The notes under the pieces were generated by a model. It searched no databases, was not told the origin of the DNA, and saw only the letters and a list, made by a program, of their open reading frames with translations. Source: Bacteroidaceae bacterium (GTDB lineage Bacteria > Bacteroidota > Bacteroidia > Bacteroidales > Bacteroidaceae). From it: a stretch of DNA of 64,000 nt. Positions 47,775-55,928 of the stretch are shown piece after piece (the first letter of the stretch is position 1; each line of letters starts with the position of its first letter). A program made the position numbers and the translations under genes. The stretch spans positions 31,769 through 95,768 of the forward strand of contig JAKSIV010000006.1 in the NCBI GenBank assembly GCA_024398635.1, given 5' to 3'.

Positions 47775-48347
47775 TTATTCACAGTTACGGCCTATTTCGA
47801 GGGCCTTTATGTTCATGTCTACTATTGCATCGCCTTTGGCACCGAATATGGTACGCACGCTCTGGCAGAGTTTGTCAAAGCTGATGCTCTTGAGGGCCTT
47901 TGATGCGGCACCGAGCAGGATCATATTGACGGCCTTGGGCATTTTGTGCTCCTTACCCAGCTCATCGGTGTCAATCAGGATAACGTTACCCAACTCTTTG
48001 AGTTCGGCAATAATTGCGTTCTGATCGGGGTAATTACCTATATTTACAAAGGGGTTGGATGATGTGATAACCCAGCCGTCCTTGCTCAGGTACTGCTTGT
48101 AACGCAGGGCTTCCATTGGCTCCATGGCTATTATGATATCGGCCTGACCAAGAGAGATAAGGTCACTGGCTATGGGCTGGTCCGATATGCGCAGGTTTGA
48201 CTGGACGTCACCGCCGCGCTGACTCATTCCGTGAACTTCGGCCTGTTTGATGTAGAGGTCCTCCTCAAGGGCGGCCTGACCTATTACTGTTGCGATTGAG
48301 AGGATGCCTTGTCCTCCAACGCCTGCAAGTATAATATCTGTCTTCAT
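47775..48347 (-). CDS. iorB: Indolepyruvate:ferredoxin oxidoreductase, beta subunit
   Basis: 190 residues of the gamma-type 2-oxoacid:ferredoxin oxidoreductase domain: IILAGVGGQGILSIATVIGQAA at the start, YIKQAEVHGMSQRGGDVQSNLR, the IIAMEPMEALRYKQYL strand. With IorA it converts indolepyruvate or other arylpyruvates and CoA to aryl-acetyl-CoA, CO2 and reduced ferredoxin, or runs in reverse. It overlaps iorA by 4 bases and is followed by the aminotransferase. Confidence 0.92.
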   Translation of the reverse strand: MKTDIILAGVGGQGILSIATVIGQAALEEDLYIKQAEVHGMSQRGGDVQSNLRISDQPIASDLISLGQADIIIAMEPMEALRYKQYLSKDGWVITSSNPFVNIGNYPDQNAIIAELKELGNVILIDTDELGKEHKMPKAVNMILLGAASKALKSISFDKLCQSVRTIFGAKGDAIVDMNIKALEIGRNCE

Positions 48348-49948
48348 TTCTGTGCGGCTTTAGCTTTTGCCTTACGGGCAAGTGTCTGGATACATTCACG
48401 GCGCGGTATGATAACCGACAGTCCCTGATATTCTATCTCCTCACGCAGGGTGCGTGTAATCTCCTCCATGTTCTGGGGCAGCGGAACAACGACCTTCAGG
48501 TGATCCGGGTCAACACCTATGCCGCGGCATATGGCCTCAAACTTGTTGGTGCCGGCACTGTCCTGTCCGCCGGTCATACCGGTGGTAAGGTTATCGGATA
48601 TGATGATCGTGATAGGAGCGTTCTCGTTAACCGCATCAAGCAGACCGGTCATACCGGAGTGGGTGAATGTGCTGTCACCTATGATGGCAACTGCGGGGAA
48701 TACGCCTGCATCGGCGGCACCCTTGGCCATGGTGATGCTGGCACCCATATCGACGGTGCTGTCCAGAGCCTGGAACGGGGGCAGGGCACCCAGTGTGTAG
48801 CAACCTATGTCACCGAACACCTTGGCATCCTTGTAATCCTTGAGTACAATGTTTATAGCCTCATATACACTGCGGTGACCGCAACCCTGGCAGAGGGCGG
48901 GCGGACGTGCCACAACGTTCTTGGCAACCTCGGGATGAGGCAGGGGAGCCAAACCCAGAGCGGCCTTAACGATATCGGGGTTGAGCTCTCCCTGACGGGG
49001 TAATTCACCGGTCAGACGGCCGATAATCTTGCAGTCAGAGGGAAGAATTCCGGCTACCTGCTCCTCAACGAAGGGCTGACCGTCCTCAATCACCATGATT
49101 GAGTCACACTGCTCTGCAAGTGTGCGTATGGTCTCTGCAGGTATGGGATACTGTGAAATCTTGAGTACGGGGAAGGGTATACCGTCGGGGTAGCACTCCG
49201 AGAGGTAGTTGTATGCGTTACCGCATGCAATGGCACCCATTTTGTAGCGCTTGGTTTGGGCCTTGAAGCTATTGAATGGCGACTCGACAGACAGACGCAT
49301 AATCTCGGGCTGACGCTCCAGGAGTGAAGCGTAGCGACGCTTGGCGATAGCGGGAAGCAACACCCAGTCACGAACTCCGCTTACGGGATTGAGTGCGTTC
49401 TGGTTGCGCTTTTCCTTAAGGGCTACAACAGCACGAGAGTGGGCCAGGCGGGTTACGGTACGCATCAGCACCGGCAGCTTGAGTGACTCTGACAGGTCAT
49501 AGGCGTAAGCCATCATGTCATAAGCCTCCTGCTGTGATGAAGGCTCAAGAACCGGTATCAGGGCAAACTTGCCGTAGAAACGGGTATCCTGTTCATCCTG
49601 TGATGAGTGCATCGAAGGGTCGTCAGCTACAAGTACGATAAGACCGCCATTCACTCCGGTAATGGAGGAGTTTACAAACGGATCGGCTGCAACGTTCATG
49701 CCCACGTGTTTCATGCAGACCAGGGCACGTTTGCCGGCAAATGACATACCCAGAGCAGCCTCCATGGCTGTCTTCTCGTTGGTACACCAGCGATTGTGTA
49801 TTTTCTCTGCAGGGTTCTTCTTGCAGTAACCCTGAATGTATTCGGTAATTTCTGTTGAGGGTGTGCCTGGATAGGCGTAAACGCCGCTTAGTCCGGCGTC
49901 TATGGCACCCTGTGCGATGGCTTCGTCGCCAAGTAGGAGTTTCTTCAT
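48344..49948 (-). CDS. iorA: Indolepyruvate:ferredoxin oxidoreductase, alpha subunit (no ferredoxin tail)
   Basis: 534 residues. The N-terminal pyrimidine-binding domain (GDEAIAQGAIDAGLSGVYAYPGTPSTEI, ALVCMKHVGMNVAADPFVN), the transketolase C-like part, and the thiamine-diphosphate domain (CQGCGHRSVYEA, GDIGCYTLGALPPF, IIGDSTFTHSGMTGLLD, SDNLTTGMTGGQDS) are complete. Archaeal and many bacterial IorA proteins end with two [4Fe-4S] clusters in CxxCxxC motifs; this one stops at ARKAKAKAAQK without them. Electrons must then go to an external ferredoxin by another route. It heads the iorA-iorB-aminotransferase operon. Confidence 0.92.
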   Translation of the reverse strand: MKKLLLGDEAIAQGAIDAGLSGVYAYPGTPSTEITEYIQGYCKKNPAEKIHNRWCTNEKTAMEAALGMSFAGKRALVCMKHVGMNVAADPFVNSSITGVNGGLIVLVADDPSMHSSQDEQDTRFYGKFALIPVLEPSSQQEAYDMMAYAYDLSESLKLPVLMRTVTRLAHSRAVVALKEKRNQNALNPVSGVRDWVLLPAIAKRRYASLLERQPEIMRLSVESPFNSFKAQTKRYKMGAIACGNAYNYLSECYPDGIPFPVLKISQYPIPAETIRTLAEQCDSIMVIEDGQPFVEEQVAGILPSDCKIIGRLTGELPRQGELNPDIVKAALGLAPLPHPEVAKNVVARPPALCQGCGHRSVYEAINIVLKDYKDAKVFGDIGCYTLGALPPFQALDSTVDMGASITMAKGAADAGVFPAVAIIGDSTFTHSGMTGLLDAVNENAPITIIISDNLTTGMTGGQDSAGTNKFEAICRGIGVDPDHLKVVVPLPQNMEEITRTLREEIEYQGLSVIIPRRECIQTLARKAKAKAAQK

Positions 49949-50024
49949 AAAAATGTCTTCAATAACTGGAGTGCAAATTTCCTAAAATAAAGCGGAAATT
50001 GCAATTATAGAATACTTTAATGCA

Positions 50025-50065
50025 TAAAAAAAGGAGGCTTTCCGATCGGAAAGCCTCCTTTTTTT
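50025..50065 (-). terminator. Perfect palindromic terminator of the DUF975 gene
   Basis: AAGGAGGCTTTCC-GATC-type palindrome: a 14-16-bp stem centred near 50045 with A-runs before and T-runs after, so it works on both strands. On the minus strand it follows the DUF975 stop (50078) and insulates iorA. Confidence 0.92.
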
Positions 50066-50077
50066 ATAATTATTCAT

Positions 50078-50857
50078 TTATTCAGCAGTTTTCTCTGCAT
50101 CCCTTATGTCACAATAGAATGCAGCCTCGGTTGTGGAGATATACGGCATCAACCAAAGATATCCTATGCAGAGGGTAAAGATACCCAGTATTATCCAACC
50201 GATGAAGCTGAGTGCCAGGACGAAGAACTTGAACTTGTTTCCGTCCATAAGCTGACGGCTGCGGCGCATTGTGTCAATGATGTCAAGTTCGGGATTATCT
50301 ACGATGATAAAGCTGATCTGTGAGTACATAAGACCAATCCAGATTGCATATACAACAGCTGCTATTGCAAATATCACGGTAGCAACTCCGCTATGGAACA
50401 GGAATATTACGAGAACAAGGATCAGGAATACCGGAACAACCATAAGACCGATAAGCAGTCCGCTTACAAAGCTGACAAGAACGATGTGAAGATAATTCTT
50501 GCTGAAACCGATCTTGAAGAAGTTGGTGAAAATTGAATTATCGGATCCTTTGCTTTCAAGAAGTGCCCTAAAGGCGTTGATGACACCTACTCCAAGGGGA
50601 GCGGTAAAAAAAATTGCAGCAAGGAATTCAAGGATTGAGATAAAAATGTTACCTCCGGTGGCATCAAGCATTGAACTGAAATCGCCGTTAAGCACTGCGC
50701 TGTAATACTGAAGGATATTGACACCTCCTATCAGGCTGAACATGAAACTTACAGCATAAGTGACGGCAAGCCAACCTAATGTTGACAATGCTGCTCTACC
50801 AAAATTTCCATGAAGGGCATCAAGTGCCTCATCTTTTAATTGAGTTATTCTTTTCAT
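50078..50857 (-). CDS. DUF975 family integral membrane protein
   Basis: A 259-residue protein with about six hydrophobic helices: LSTLGWLAVTYAVSFMFSLIG, FISILEFLAAIFFTAPLGVGV, IVLVSFVSGLLIGLMVVPVFLILVLVIFL, VIFAIAAVVYAIWIGLMY, FFVLALSFIGWIILGIFTLCIGYLWLMPY. The cytoplasmic RSRQLMDGNKFKFF followed by the last helix pair and PYISTTEAAFY is the DUF975 hallmark. Function is unknown; possibly membrane homeostasis. It has its own terminator and is not part of the ior operon. Confidence 0.82.
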   Translation of the reverse strand: MKRITQLKDEALDALHGNFGRAALSTLGWLAVTYAVSFMFSLIGGVNILQYYSAVLNGDFSSMLDATGGNIFISILEFLAAIFFTAPLGVGVINAFRALLESKGSDNSIFTNFFKIGFSKNYLHIVLVSFVSGLLIGLMVVPVFLILVLVIFLFHSGVATVIFAIAAVVYAIWIGLMYSQISFIIVDNPELDIIDTMRRSRQLMDGNKFKFFVLALSFIGWIILGIFTLCIGYLWLMPYISTTEAAFYCDIRDAEKTAE

Positions 50858-50887
50858 TTGAATTAAGTGGTTTTAGTCATTCTTAAA

Positions 50888-51018
50888 TAATAACTTGGTA
50901 ATCTTTATGCATCTTGTTTTGTCTTTTGAATACGTCATTCAGTCACGTAGCCCGCTACGCTCCTTCATTCCGTCTCCAAAATCCATAAACAATCTTGCAT
51001 AAATCTTTACCAACTTAT
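50888..51018. repeat. Imperfect inverted-repeat element upstream of DUF975 and past the symporter gene
   Basis: Arms of about 30 bases (50888-50920 and 50987-51018) share AATAA-TTGGTAA-TTTATGCA-TTGTTT with scattered mismatches in inverted orientation. A short palindrome, CGTAG-CCCG-CTACG (50946-50959), marks the centre and is flanked by similar TCATTC-type words. No open frame of any length lies inside. The size of about 130 bases and nested symmetry look like a non-autonomous palindromic element or MITE, or a structured RNA; no T-run typical of a terminator is present. No second copy was noticed here. Confidence 0.55.
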
Positions 51019-51086
51019 TTTTTCATCATTCCTTAGTTAGAATGCTACAAATATATCAATTATTTTTTAAAACGAAACTTATTCGT

Positions 51087-52670
51087 TTACTTTTTTTCTT
51101 CGGGCTCCATAAGTGAGGTCAATGCGTGTACGGTAACCTGACGCTCGTAGCAACTGAACATCTTGTCGACGCTCTCCTTTTCCTTAACCTTGGTGAATGC
51201 GCTAACAATAGGTACTATAACCAGACCTGCTACCATTGACAGTACACCGGCGTTGATGGGTGAGCTGAAGAACGGGCTGATGAATGTGGTCTTGGTGAAT
51301 GTTCCGTACATACAGCCGCACATGATCAGGACACCTACTATGAAGCTTGCCCAAACAGCGGCTTTAGTGGTTTTCTTCCAGTACAGGCCATAGAGGAACG
51401 GGGCCAGAAATGCACCTGCCAGAGCACCCCAGGATATACCCATGAGCTGTGCTATGAATGTAACGGAGCTCTTGGCCTGGATGATAGCAAGTACCGATGA
51501 GACAGCAATGAAGAATACAACCAGCAGACGTATTGAGAGCAGCTGTGACTTCTCGCTCATGCTCTTGCCGCCCTTGGCAATGGCAGGCTTGATGATATCA
51601 AGTGTAAGGGTGGAGCCTGATGTCAGAACCAGCGATGAAAGGGTGGACATTGATGCTGAAAGCACAAGGATGATAACCACACCTATCATCAGGTCAGGCA
51701 GTGTCTGAAGCATTGAGGGAACAATGCTGTCATATATAGGTGTTCCGTTGGGAGCAAAATCAATTACATCTCCGTACAGACGGCCGAATCCGCCCAGGAA
51801 GTAGCAACCGCCAGCCACGATGATAGCAAAGAAGGTTGAGATGAATGTGCCCTTGCGTATGGCGGCCTCATCGCGGATGGCATAGAACTTACCTACCATT
51901 TGCGGCAGTCCCCATGTACCGAGTGATGTGAGCAATACAACACCCAGCAGCCAGATGGGCTGGGGTCCGAAGAACGATGTGAAGGCACCGTTCAGAGCGG
52001 GAGCGGCCTCGCTGGGTATCTGTGACATCTTCTCGATTGCTGCGGTGAAACCGCCGTTTCCGTTCAGTACCGATATGATAACGGCAACAATACCTATCAG
52101 CATGATCATACCCTGTATGAAGTCATTCACTGCAGTTGCCATGTAACCTCCCACCAGCACGTATACACCGGTTAATACGGCCATTCCAAGTACGCACCAG
52201 CTGTAGTCGATACCGAATGACAGGCCGAACAGGCGTGACAGACCGTTGTAAAGTGATGCGGTATAGGGGATGAGGAATATGAATACGATTACTGATGCTG
52301 CAACCTTGAGAGCCTCTGAGTTGAAACGCTGGCCAAAGAAGTCAGGCATTGTGGCACTCTTGAGGTATTGCGTCATAAGACGTGTACGACGGCCCAGGAT
52401 TCTCCATGCCAGCAGTGAACCTATCAGGGCATTACCCAGACCAATCCATGTTGCCGAGAGACCGTATTTCCATCCGAACTGTCCGGCATAACCTACAAAG
52501 ATTACAGCCGAAAAGTATGATGTGCCGAAAGCAAATGCTGTAAGCCATGAGCCTACCTTGCGGTCACCGAGAACGAAACCCTGTACATTGTTTGCGGTTT
52601 TGCGGCAATAGATACCCACGCCAATCATGACGGCGAAGAATAAAACCAGTATGAGAATTTTCAAAAACAT
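51087..52670 (-). CDS. Sodium:solute symporter family transporter
   Basis: A 527-residue LeuT-fold SSS transporter with about 13 hydrophobic helices. Typical features: a first helix (LKILILVLFFAVMIGVGIYC), VLGDRKVGSWLTAFAFGTSYFSAVIFVGYAGQFGWKYG, a GGYMATAVNDFIQG motif, and the ASMSTLSSLVLTSGSTLTLDI helix that helps build the Na2 site. The family takes up proline, pantothenate, sugars or organic acids. The substrate cannot be read; position between the ior and paaK genes makes an aromatic acid or amino acid worth testing. It is transcribed alone. Confidence 0.88.
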   Translation of the reverse strand: MFLKILILVLFFAVMIGVGIYCRKTANNVQGFVLGDRKVGSWLTAFAFGTSYFSAVIFVGYAGQFGWKYGLSATWIGLGNALIGSLLAWRILGRRTRLMTQYLKSATMPDFFGQRFNSEALKVAASVIVFIFLIPYTASLYNGLSRLFGLSFGIDYSWCVLGMAVLTGVYVLVGGYMATAVNDFIQGMIMLIGIVAVIISVLNGNGGFTAAIEKMSQIPSEAAPALNGAFTSFFGPQPIWLLGVVLLTSLGTWGLPQMVGKFYAIRDEAAIRKGTFISTFFAIIVAGGCYFLGGFGRLYGDVIDFAPNGTPIYDSIVPSMLQTLPDLMIGVVIILVLSASMSTLSSLVLTSGSTLTLDIIKPAIAKGGKSMSEKSQLLSIRLLVVFFIAVSSVLAIIQAKSSVTFIAQLMGISWGALAGAFLAPFLYGLYWKKTTKAAVWASFIVGVLIMCGCMYGTFTKTTFISPFFSSPINAGVLSMVAGLVIVPIVSAFTKVKEKESVDKMFSCYERQVTVHALTSLMEPEEKK

Positions 52671-52703
52671 GGTTGAAATGTATCAGGTGTTAATAATTAT
52701 TCC

Positions 52704-52735
52704 AAAAAAAAATGGGAATGAAAAACTCATTCCCA
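52704..52735 (-). terminator. Terminator of paaK-ACT operon
   Basis: On the minus strand TGGGAATGA pairs with TCATTCCCA (loop GTTTT) followed by a run of nine Ts. The stem includes the stop codon of the ACT gene. It separates that operon from the symporter. Confidence 0.9.
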
Positions 52736-53143
52736 ACCCTGTATAAGCGTTAGACCTTTTTCTGTGGCAACGCGTTCCGTTATTTCCAGATTTGCCGGAC
52801 GTATGATGAGTACCAGTTTGCCGTCCTTATGGAAAGTGTAGAGGTAACTGATTGAACAACCACCCGATGTAAGGGCGTCAATGGCGTCTGCAAAGGCGGC
52901 TGTATCGGGCTCTACCTGAATGGCAAGCACCTCGTTCAGGTTTACAAGATGTCCCTTGGCTGAGAGCAGTCGGGCTGCCTTAACCTGGTCTGATGTGATT
53001 AGGCGCAGGATTCCGTACTCGGTAGTATCGGCAACTGATGCTGCCTGGATCTCTATGTTCTGGTCCTTGAGGGCGGTCAGGATGTCACTCAACTTGCCGC
53101 GCTGATTCTCAAGAAATATGGAAATCTGCTTGATTGTCTTCAT
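52727..53143 (-). CDS. Double ACT-domain protein
   Basis: A 138-residue protein of two ACT domains: KQISIFLENQRGKLSDILTALKDQNIEIQAASVAD and AFADAIDALTSGGCSISYLYTFHKDGKLVLIIRP. ACT domains bind amino acids and regulate enzymes. A two-ACT protein directly downstream of phenylacetate-CoA ligase is a common pairing in anaerobes, and is thought to sense an aromatic amino acid. It is 11 bases after paaK. Confidence 0.87.
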   Translation of the reverse strand: MKTIKQISIFLENQRGKLSDILTALKDQNIEIQAASVADTTEYGILRLITSDQVKAARLLSAKGHLVNLNEVLAIQVEPDTAAFADAIDALTSGGCSISYLYTFHKDGKLVLIIRPANLEITERVATEKGLTLIQGWE

Positions 53144-53154
53144 AATGTCCTTTA

Positions 53155-54456
53155 TTAATGGTTATGACGCAAATCGTTAACTCTCTTGGCCTTGCCGTCT
53201 GACTGCGGGATTACTCCCTTGCCTACAAGTTTTACTCTGGGTGTGAGCAGTATCTCATCCTTGAGGCGGCGTGTAATCTCCTTGGTCAGGTTCTGCAACA
53301 TGCCGAAATCATCGGTTGCCTGTGCAAGTTCGGCCTCGATGGTCATCTCGTCGTTGTCGCCGATGGTCTCAATGGTGATAAGGTAGTCGCTGGCCAACTC
53401 CGGGAACTGCATCAGGATCTTCTCGATCTGGATAGGATAGATGTTGACACCCTTAACAATCATCATGTCATCCGAGCGACCCTGGAAACGTGCCAGACGT
53501 ACATGTGTACGACCGCAGGGGCAGTCTCCCGGCAGGATGCGTGTAAGGTCACGTGTACGGTAACGGAACAGAGGCATGGCCTCACGGTTGAGTGTGGTGA
53601 GAACCAACTCTCCAAGTTCTCCCTCCGGAACGGGCTCAAGGGTTTCGGGATCAAGTATCTCTACGATATAGTTGTCCTCCCAGATATGCATTCCGTTCTG
53701 CTCCTGGCACTCGATGGCAACACCGGGGCCGCACATCTCACTCATACCGAAGTTGTTGTATGCCTTGGCACCCCAAATCTCCTCAATACGCTTGCGCTGT
53801 GCCTCAGAGTGGGGCTCGGCACCAATGATGAGAGTGTGTACCGTTGTGGTACGGGGGTCTATTCCCTCCTCCTCAAAGGCTGCTGCCAGACGGGTTGCAT
53901 ATGAAGGAATGCAGTGCAGTGCAGTTGTGCCGAAGTCTGTGATAAACTTTACGTGGCGCTTGCTGTTACCTGCACCGGCGGGAACGGTCAGTGCACCAAG
54001 ACGCTCTGCGGCATACTGTATGCCCAGACCGCCGGTGAACATGCCGTAACCGGATGTATTCTGTATTATATCGGTGTTGCGCAGACCTATGCAATACATG
54101 GAACGTGCCATTGCATCGGCCCACTCATCAAGGTCTTTCTGTGAATGAAGGATTACGGTGGGATTGCCGGTGGTACCGCTTGATGAGTGCAGACGGACTA
54201 CCTTGTCCAAAGGTATTGACTTGATACCGAATGGATAGGTGGCACGGAGGTCATTCTTGGTGGTAAAGGGGAATCTCTTGATATCCTCTACTGATTTGAT
54301 ACTCTCCGGGGTTATGCCCAGTTCCTTGTATTTGGGAGCGTAGAACTTGCTGCCCATTGCAATCTCGACGGTTTTCTTGAGACGCTCCACCTGCAGCTTC
54401 TCAAGCTGTTTACGGGGCATTGTCTCAATCTCCTCATTCCAGTATTTACCGTTCAT
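53155..54456 (-). CDS. paaK: Phenylacetate-CoA ligase (PaaK family)
   Basis: A 433-residue adenylate-forming enzyme that activates phenylacetate or another arylacetate with ATP and CoA. Seen: the P-loop LHSSSGTTGNPTVI, NTSGYGMFTGGLGIQYAAERLG, IIGAEPHSEAQR, the adenylate-binding YNNFGMSEMCGPG, LVLTTLNREAMPLFRYRTRDL, and the C-terminal VKGVNIYPIQIEKIL. Full length. Aerobic paa genes are absent, so it is not part of aerobic phenylacetate degradation. It is first in the operon with the ACT protein. Confidence 0.93.
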   Translation of the reverse strand: MNGKYWNEEIETMPRKQLEKLQVERLKKTVEIAMGSKFYAPKYKELGITPESIKSVEDIKRFPFTTKNDLRATYPFGIKSIPLDKVVRLHSSSGTTGNPTVILHSQKDLDEWADAMARSMYCIGLRNTDIIQNTSGYGMFTGGLGIQYAAERLGALTVPAGAGNSKRHVKFITDFGTTALHCIPSYATRLAAAFEEEGIDPRTTTVHTLIIGAEPHSEAQRKRIEEIWGAKAYNNFGMSEMCGPGVAIECQEQNGMHIWEDNYIVEILDPETLEPVPEGELGELVLTTLNREAMPLFRYRTRDLTRILPGDCPCGRTHVRLARFQGRSDDMMIVKGVNIYPIQIEKILMQFPELASDYLITIETIGDNDEMTIEAELAQATDDFGMLQNLTKEITRRLKDEILLTPRVKLVGKGVIPQSDGKAKRVNDLRHNH

Positions 54457-54493
54457 ATTTGTATTATTATGCGTTATTTCTCTTTTGGCGTTG

Positions 54494-54501
54494 CAAATTT
54501 A
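54494..54501 (-). promoter_or_regulatory. -7 box for paaK-ACT
   Basis: The minus strand reads TAAATTTG, a TAnnTTTG match, 38 bases before the paaK ATG. Confidence 0.5.
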
Positions 54502-54533
54502 TAAAAAAAACGACAAGTTGTTCATGTATAACC

Positions 54534-54944
54534 CTATGAGTATGCAAGGGCGTATGTTTTTATCTGTTTGAGCATGGATAGCAGGCCGTTGCTGCGGGTG
54601 GGCGACAGATGCTGTGTGAGTCCTATCGCGTCGATGAAATGAACGTCGCTGTCAAGTATCTCCTTGGGCGTATGGTCCGAAAGGACACGGATCAGCAGGG
54701 CAATAAGACCTTTTGTGATGATGGCATCGCTGTCAGCCTCGAAATGGACAAGTCCGTCCTTCATTTCTGCATGAAGCCAAACGCGGCTCTGGCAACCGTC
54801 GATAAGGTTGTCTTCAGTCTTGTAAGCAGGATTCAACGGCGGTTGTTCATTGCCCAGGTCTATTATCATCTGGTATTTGTCCATCCAGTCGTCAAAGGCG
54901 CTGAACTCCTCTATAACTTCTTCCTGAATCTGGTCTATCGTCAT
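54534..54944 (-). CDS. sufE: SufE-family sulfur acceptor protein
   Basis: A 136-residue SufE: DDWMDKYQMIIDLGNEQPPLNPAYKTEDN, the sulfur-accepting Cys in LIDGCQSRVWL, GLIALLIRVLSDHTPKEILD and the HLSPTRSNGLLSML helix. It takes persulfide sulfur from a cysteine desulfurase (SufS) for Fe-S cluster building. No other suf gene is near. It is the last gene of a seven-gene leftward operon, overlapping the M28 gene by 4 bases. Confidence 0.92.
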   Translation of the reverse strand: MTIDQIQEEVIEEFSAFDDWMDKYQMIIDLGNEQPPLNPAYKTEDNLIDGCQSRVWLHAEMKDGLVHFEADSDAIITKGLIALLIRVLSDHTPKEILDSDVHFIDAIGLTQHLSPTRSNGLLSMLKQIKTYALAYS

Positions 54945-55927
54945 GGTTTCTCGTTGTAAATTACCTCAAGAAGCGTTTTGCCTACTGCTTCCAGTACTTT
55001 CTTGTCTATGTTTTCTATGTTGTCATGTGTGGTATGCCATGTGGGACCGAATGAACTCTCCTTACAATTGGGAAGGTATGGCACGATATCGATAGCCGAA
55101 ATCCGTGCGATATTGTTTATGAAATAGTGGTCATCGGTAACATATCCGCCGTCGACAGGAGGGAAAAGTGAACCGTAGCCCAGGCGTCCTGCCGCACTCC
55201 AGACTTTGTCTACGACAGGCTTGGAGTACATGATGGAGTATCCTTCACGGCAAAACTTGGCACCTTTACCGCCTACCATATCAAGTAGGATGGCATACCG
55301 TGCCTTGTAGCCCTCCTTATGCGGGTTCCTGGCCCAGTATTGTGTACCTAAACCCCAGTAACTTTCCAGATGCTGTCCCTGAAAATCATCACCGGGACCC
55401 CAATCCTCGGCATCCAGGAATATGCAGTCTACGCCAATCTCAGGAAGCTTGGCCTGCATCTGACGTGCAATCTCCAGAATAACGGCTACACCGCTTGCTC
55501 CATCGTTGGCTGCATCGACAGGCTTTTTCCAATTGGCGGGGTCAGGATCGTTGTCGGCCCAGGGACGGCTGTCCCAGTGCGAGCACAGTAATATGCGTGT
55601 GGTGCTCTGCGGATTATAGCTGCCTATCACGTTGTAACAGTCCAGTTCGGTCTTGTCAAACGTGACGGTACTGTAGTGCTGTACCGCACATTCGGCCCCA
55701 AGTTCATAGAGCTTCTTTGAAAGCCATGCTGCACATTTTTTATGGGACTCAGTGTTGGGAACACGCGGGCCGAAATCAGTCTGATGCTTTATATAGCTGA
55801 AAGCACTGTCAGCATTGAATTCCGGTACATCGGCTCTTGTAGCCGGTATCGCGGATACTGAAGCCTTGCGCCCTCCGCAGGATATGGCGACAAACAGTGC
55901 AGTCAGTATAAGTGCTGAATTCTTCAT
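54941..55927 (-). CDS. M28-family peptidase/glutaminyl cyclase-like lipoprotein
   Basis: A 328-residue lipoprotein, signal ending at Cys17 (FVAISC). Zinc-site motifs of the M28/QPCT group are present: LLCSHWDSRPWAD, AANDGASGVAVILEIARQM, FLDAEDWGPG, LLDMVGG, and the late His in GPTWHTTHDNIENI. The FDKTELDCYNVIGSYNP start and DAEDWG form resemble bacterial glutaminyl-peptide cyclotransferases as much as aminopeptidases. In Bacteroidales, outer-membrane lipoproteins of this type can form pyroglutamate on exported proteins whose N-terminal residue is Gln. The activity is thus uncertain. It starts 1 base after cysS ends. Confidence 0.88.
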   Translation of the reverse strand: MKNSALILTALFVAISCGGRKASVSAIPATRADVPEFNADSAFSYIKHQTDFGPRVPNTESHKKCAAWLSKKLYELGAECAVQHYSTVTFDKTELDCYNVIGSYNPQSTTRILLCSHWDSRPWADNDPDPANWKKPVDAANDGASGVAVILEIARQMQAKLPEIGVDCIFLDAEDWGPGDDFQGQHLESYWGLGTQYWARNPHKEGYKARYAILLDMVGGKGAKFCREGYSIMYSKPVVDKVWSAAGRLGYGSLFPPVDGGYVTDDHYFINNIARISAIDIVPYLPNCKESSFGPTWHTTHDNIENIDKKVLEAVGKTLLEVIYNEKP

Positions 55928-55928
55928 T

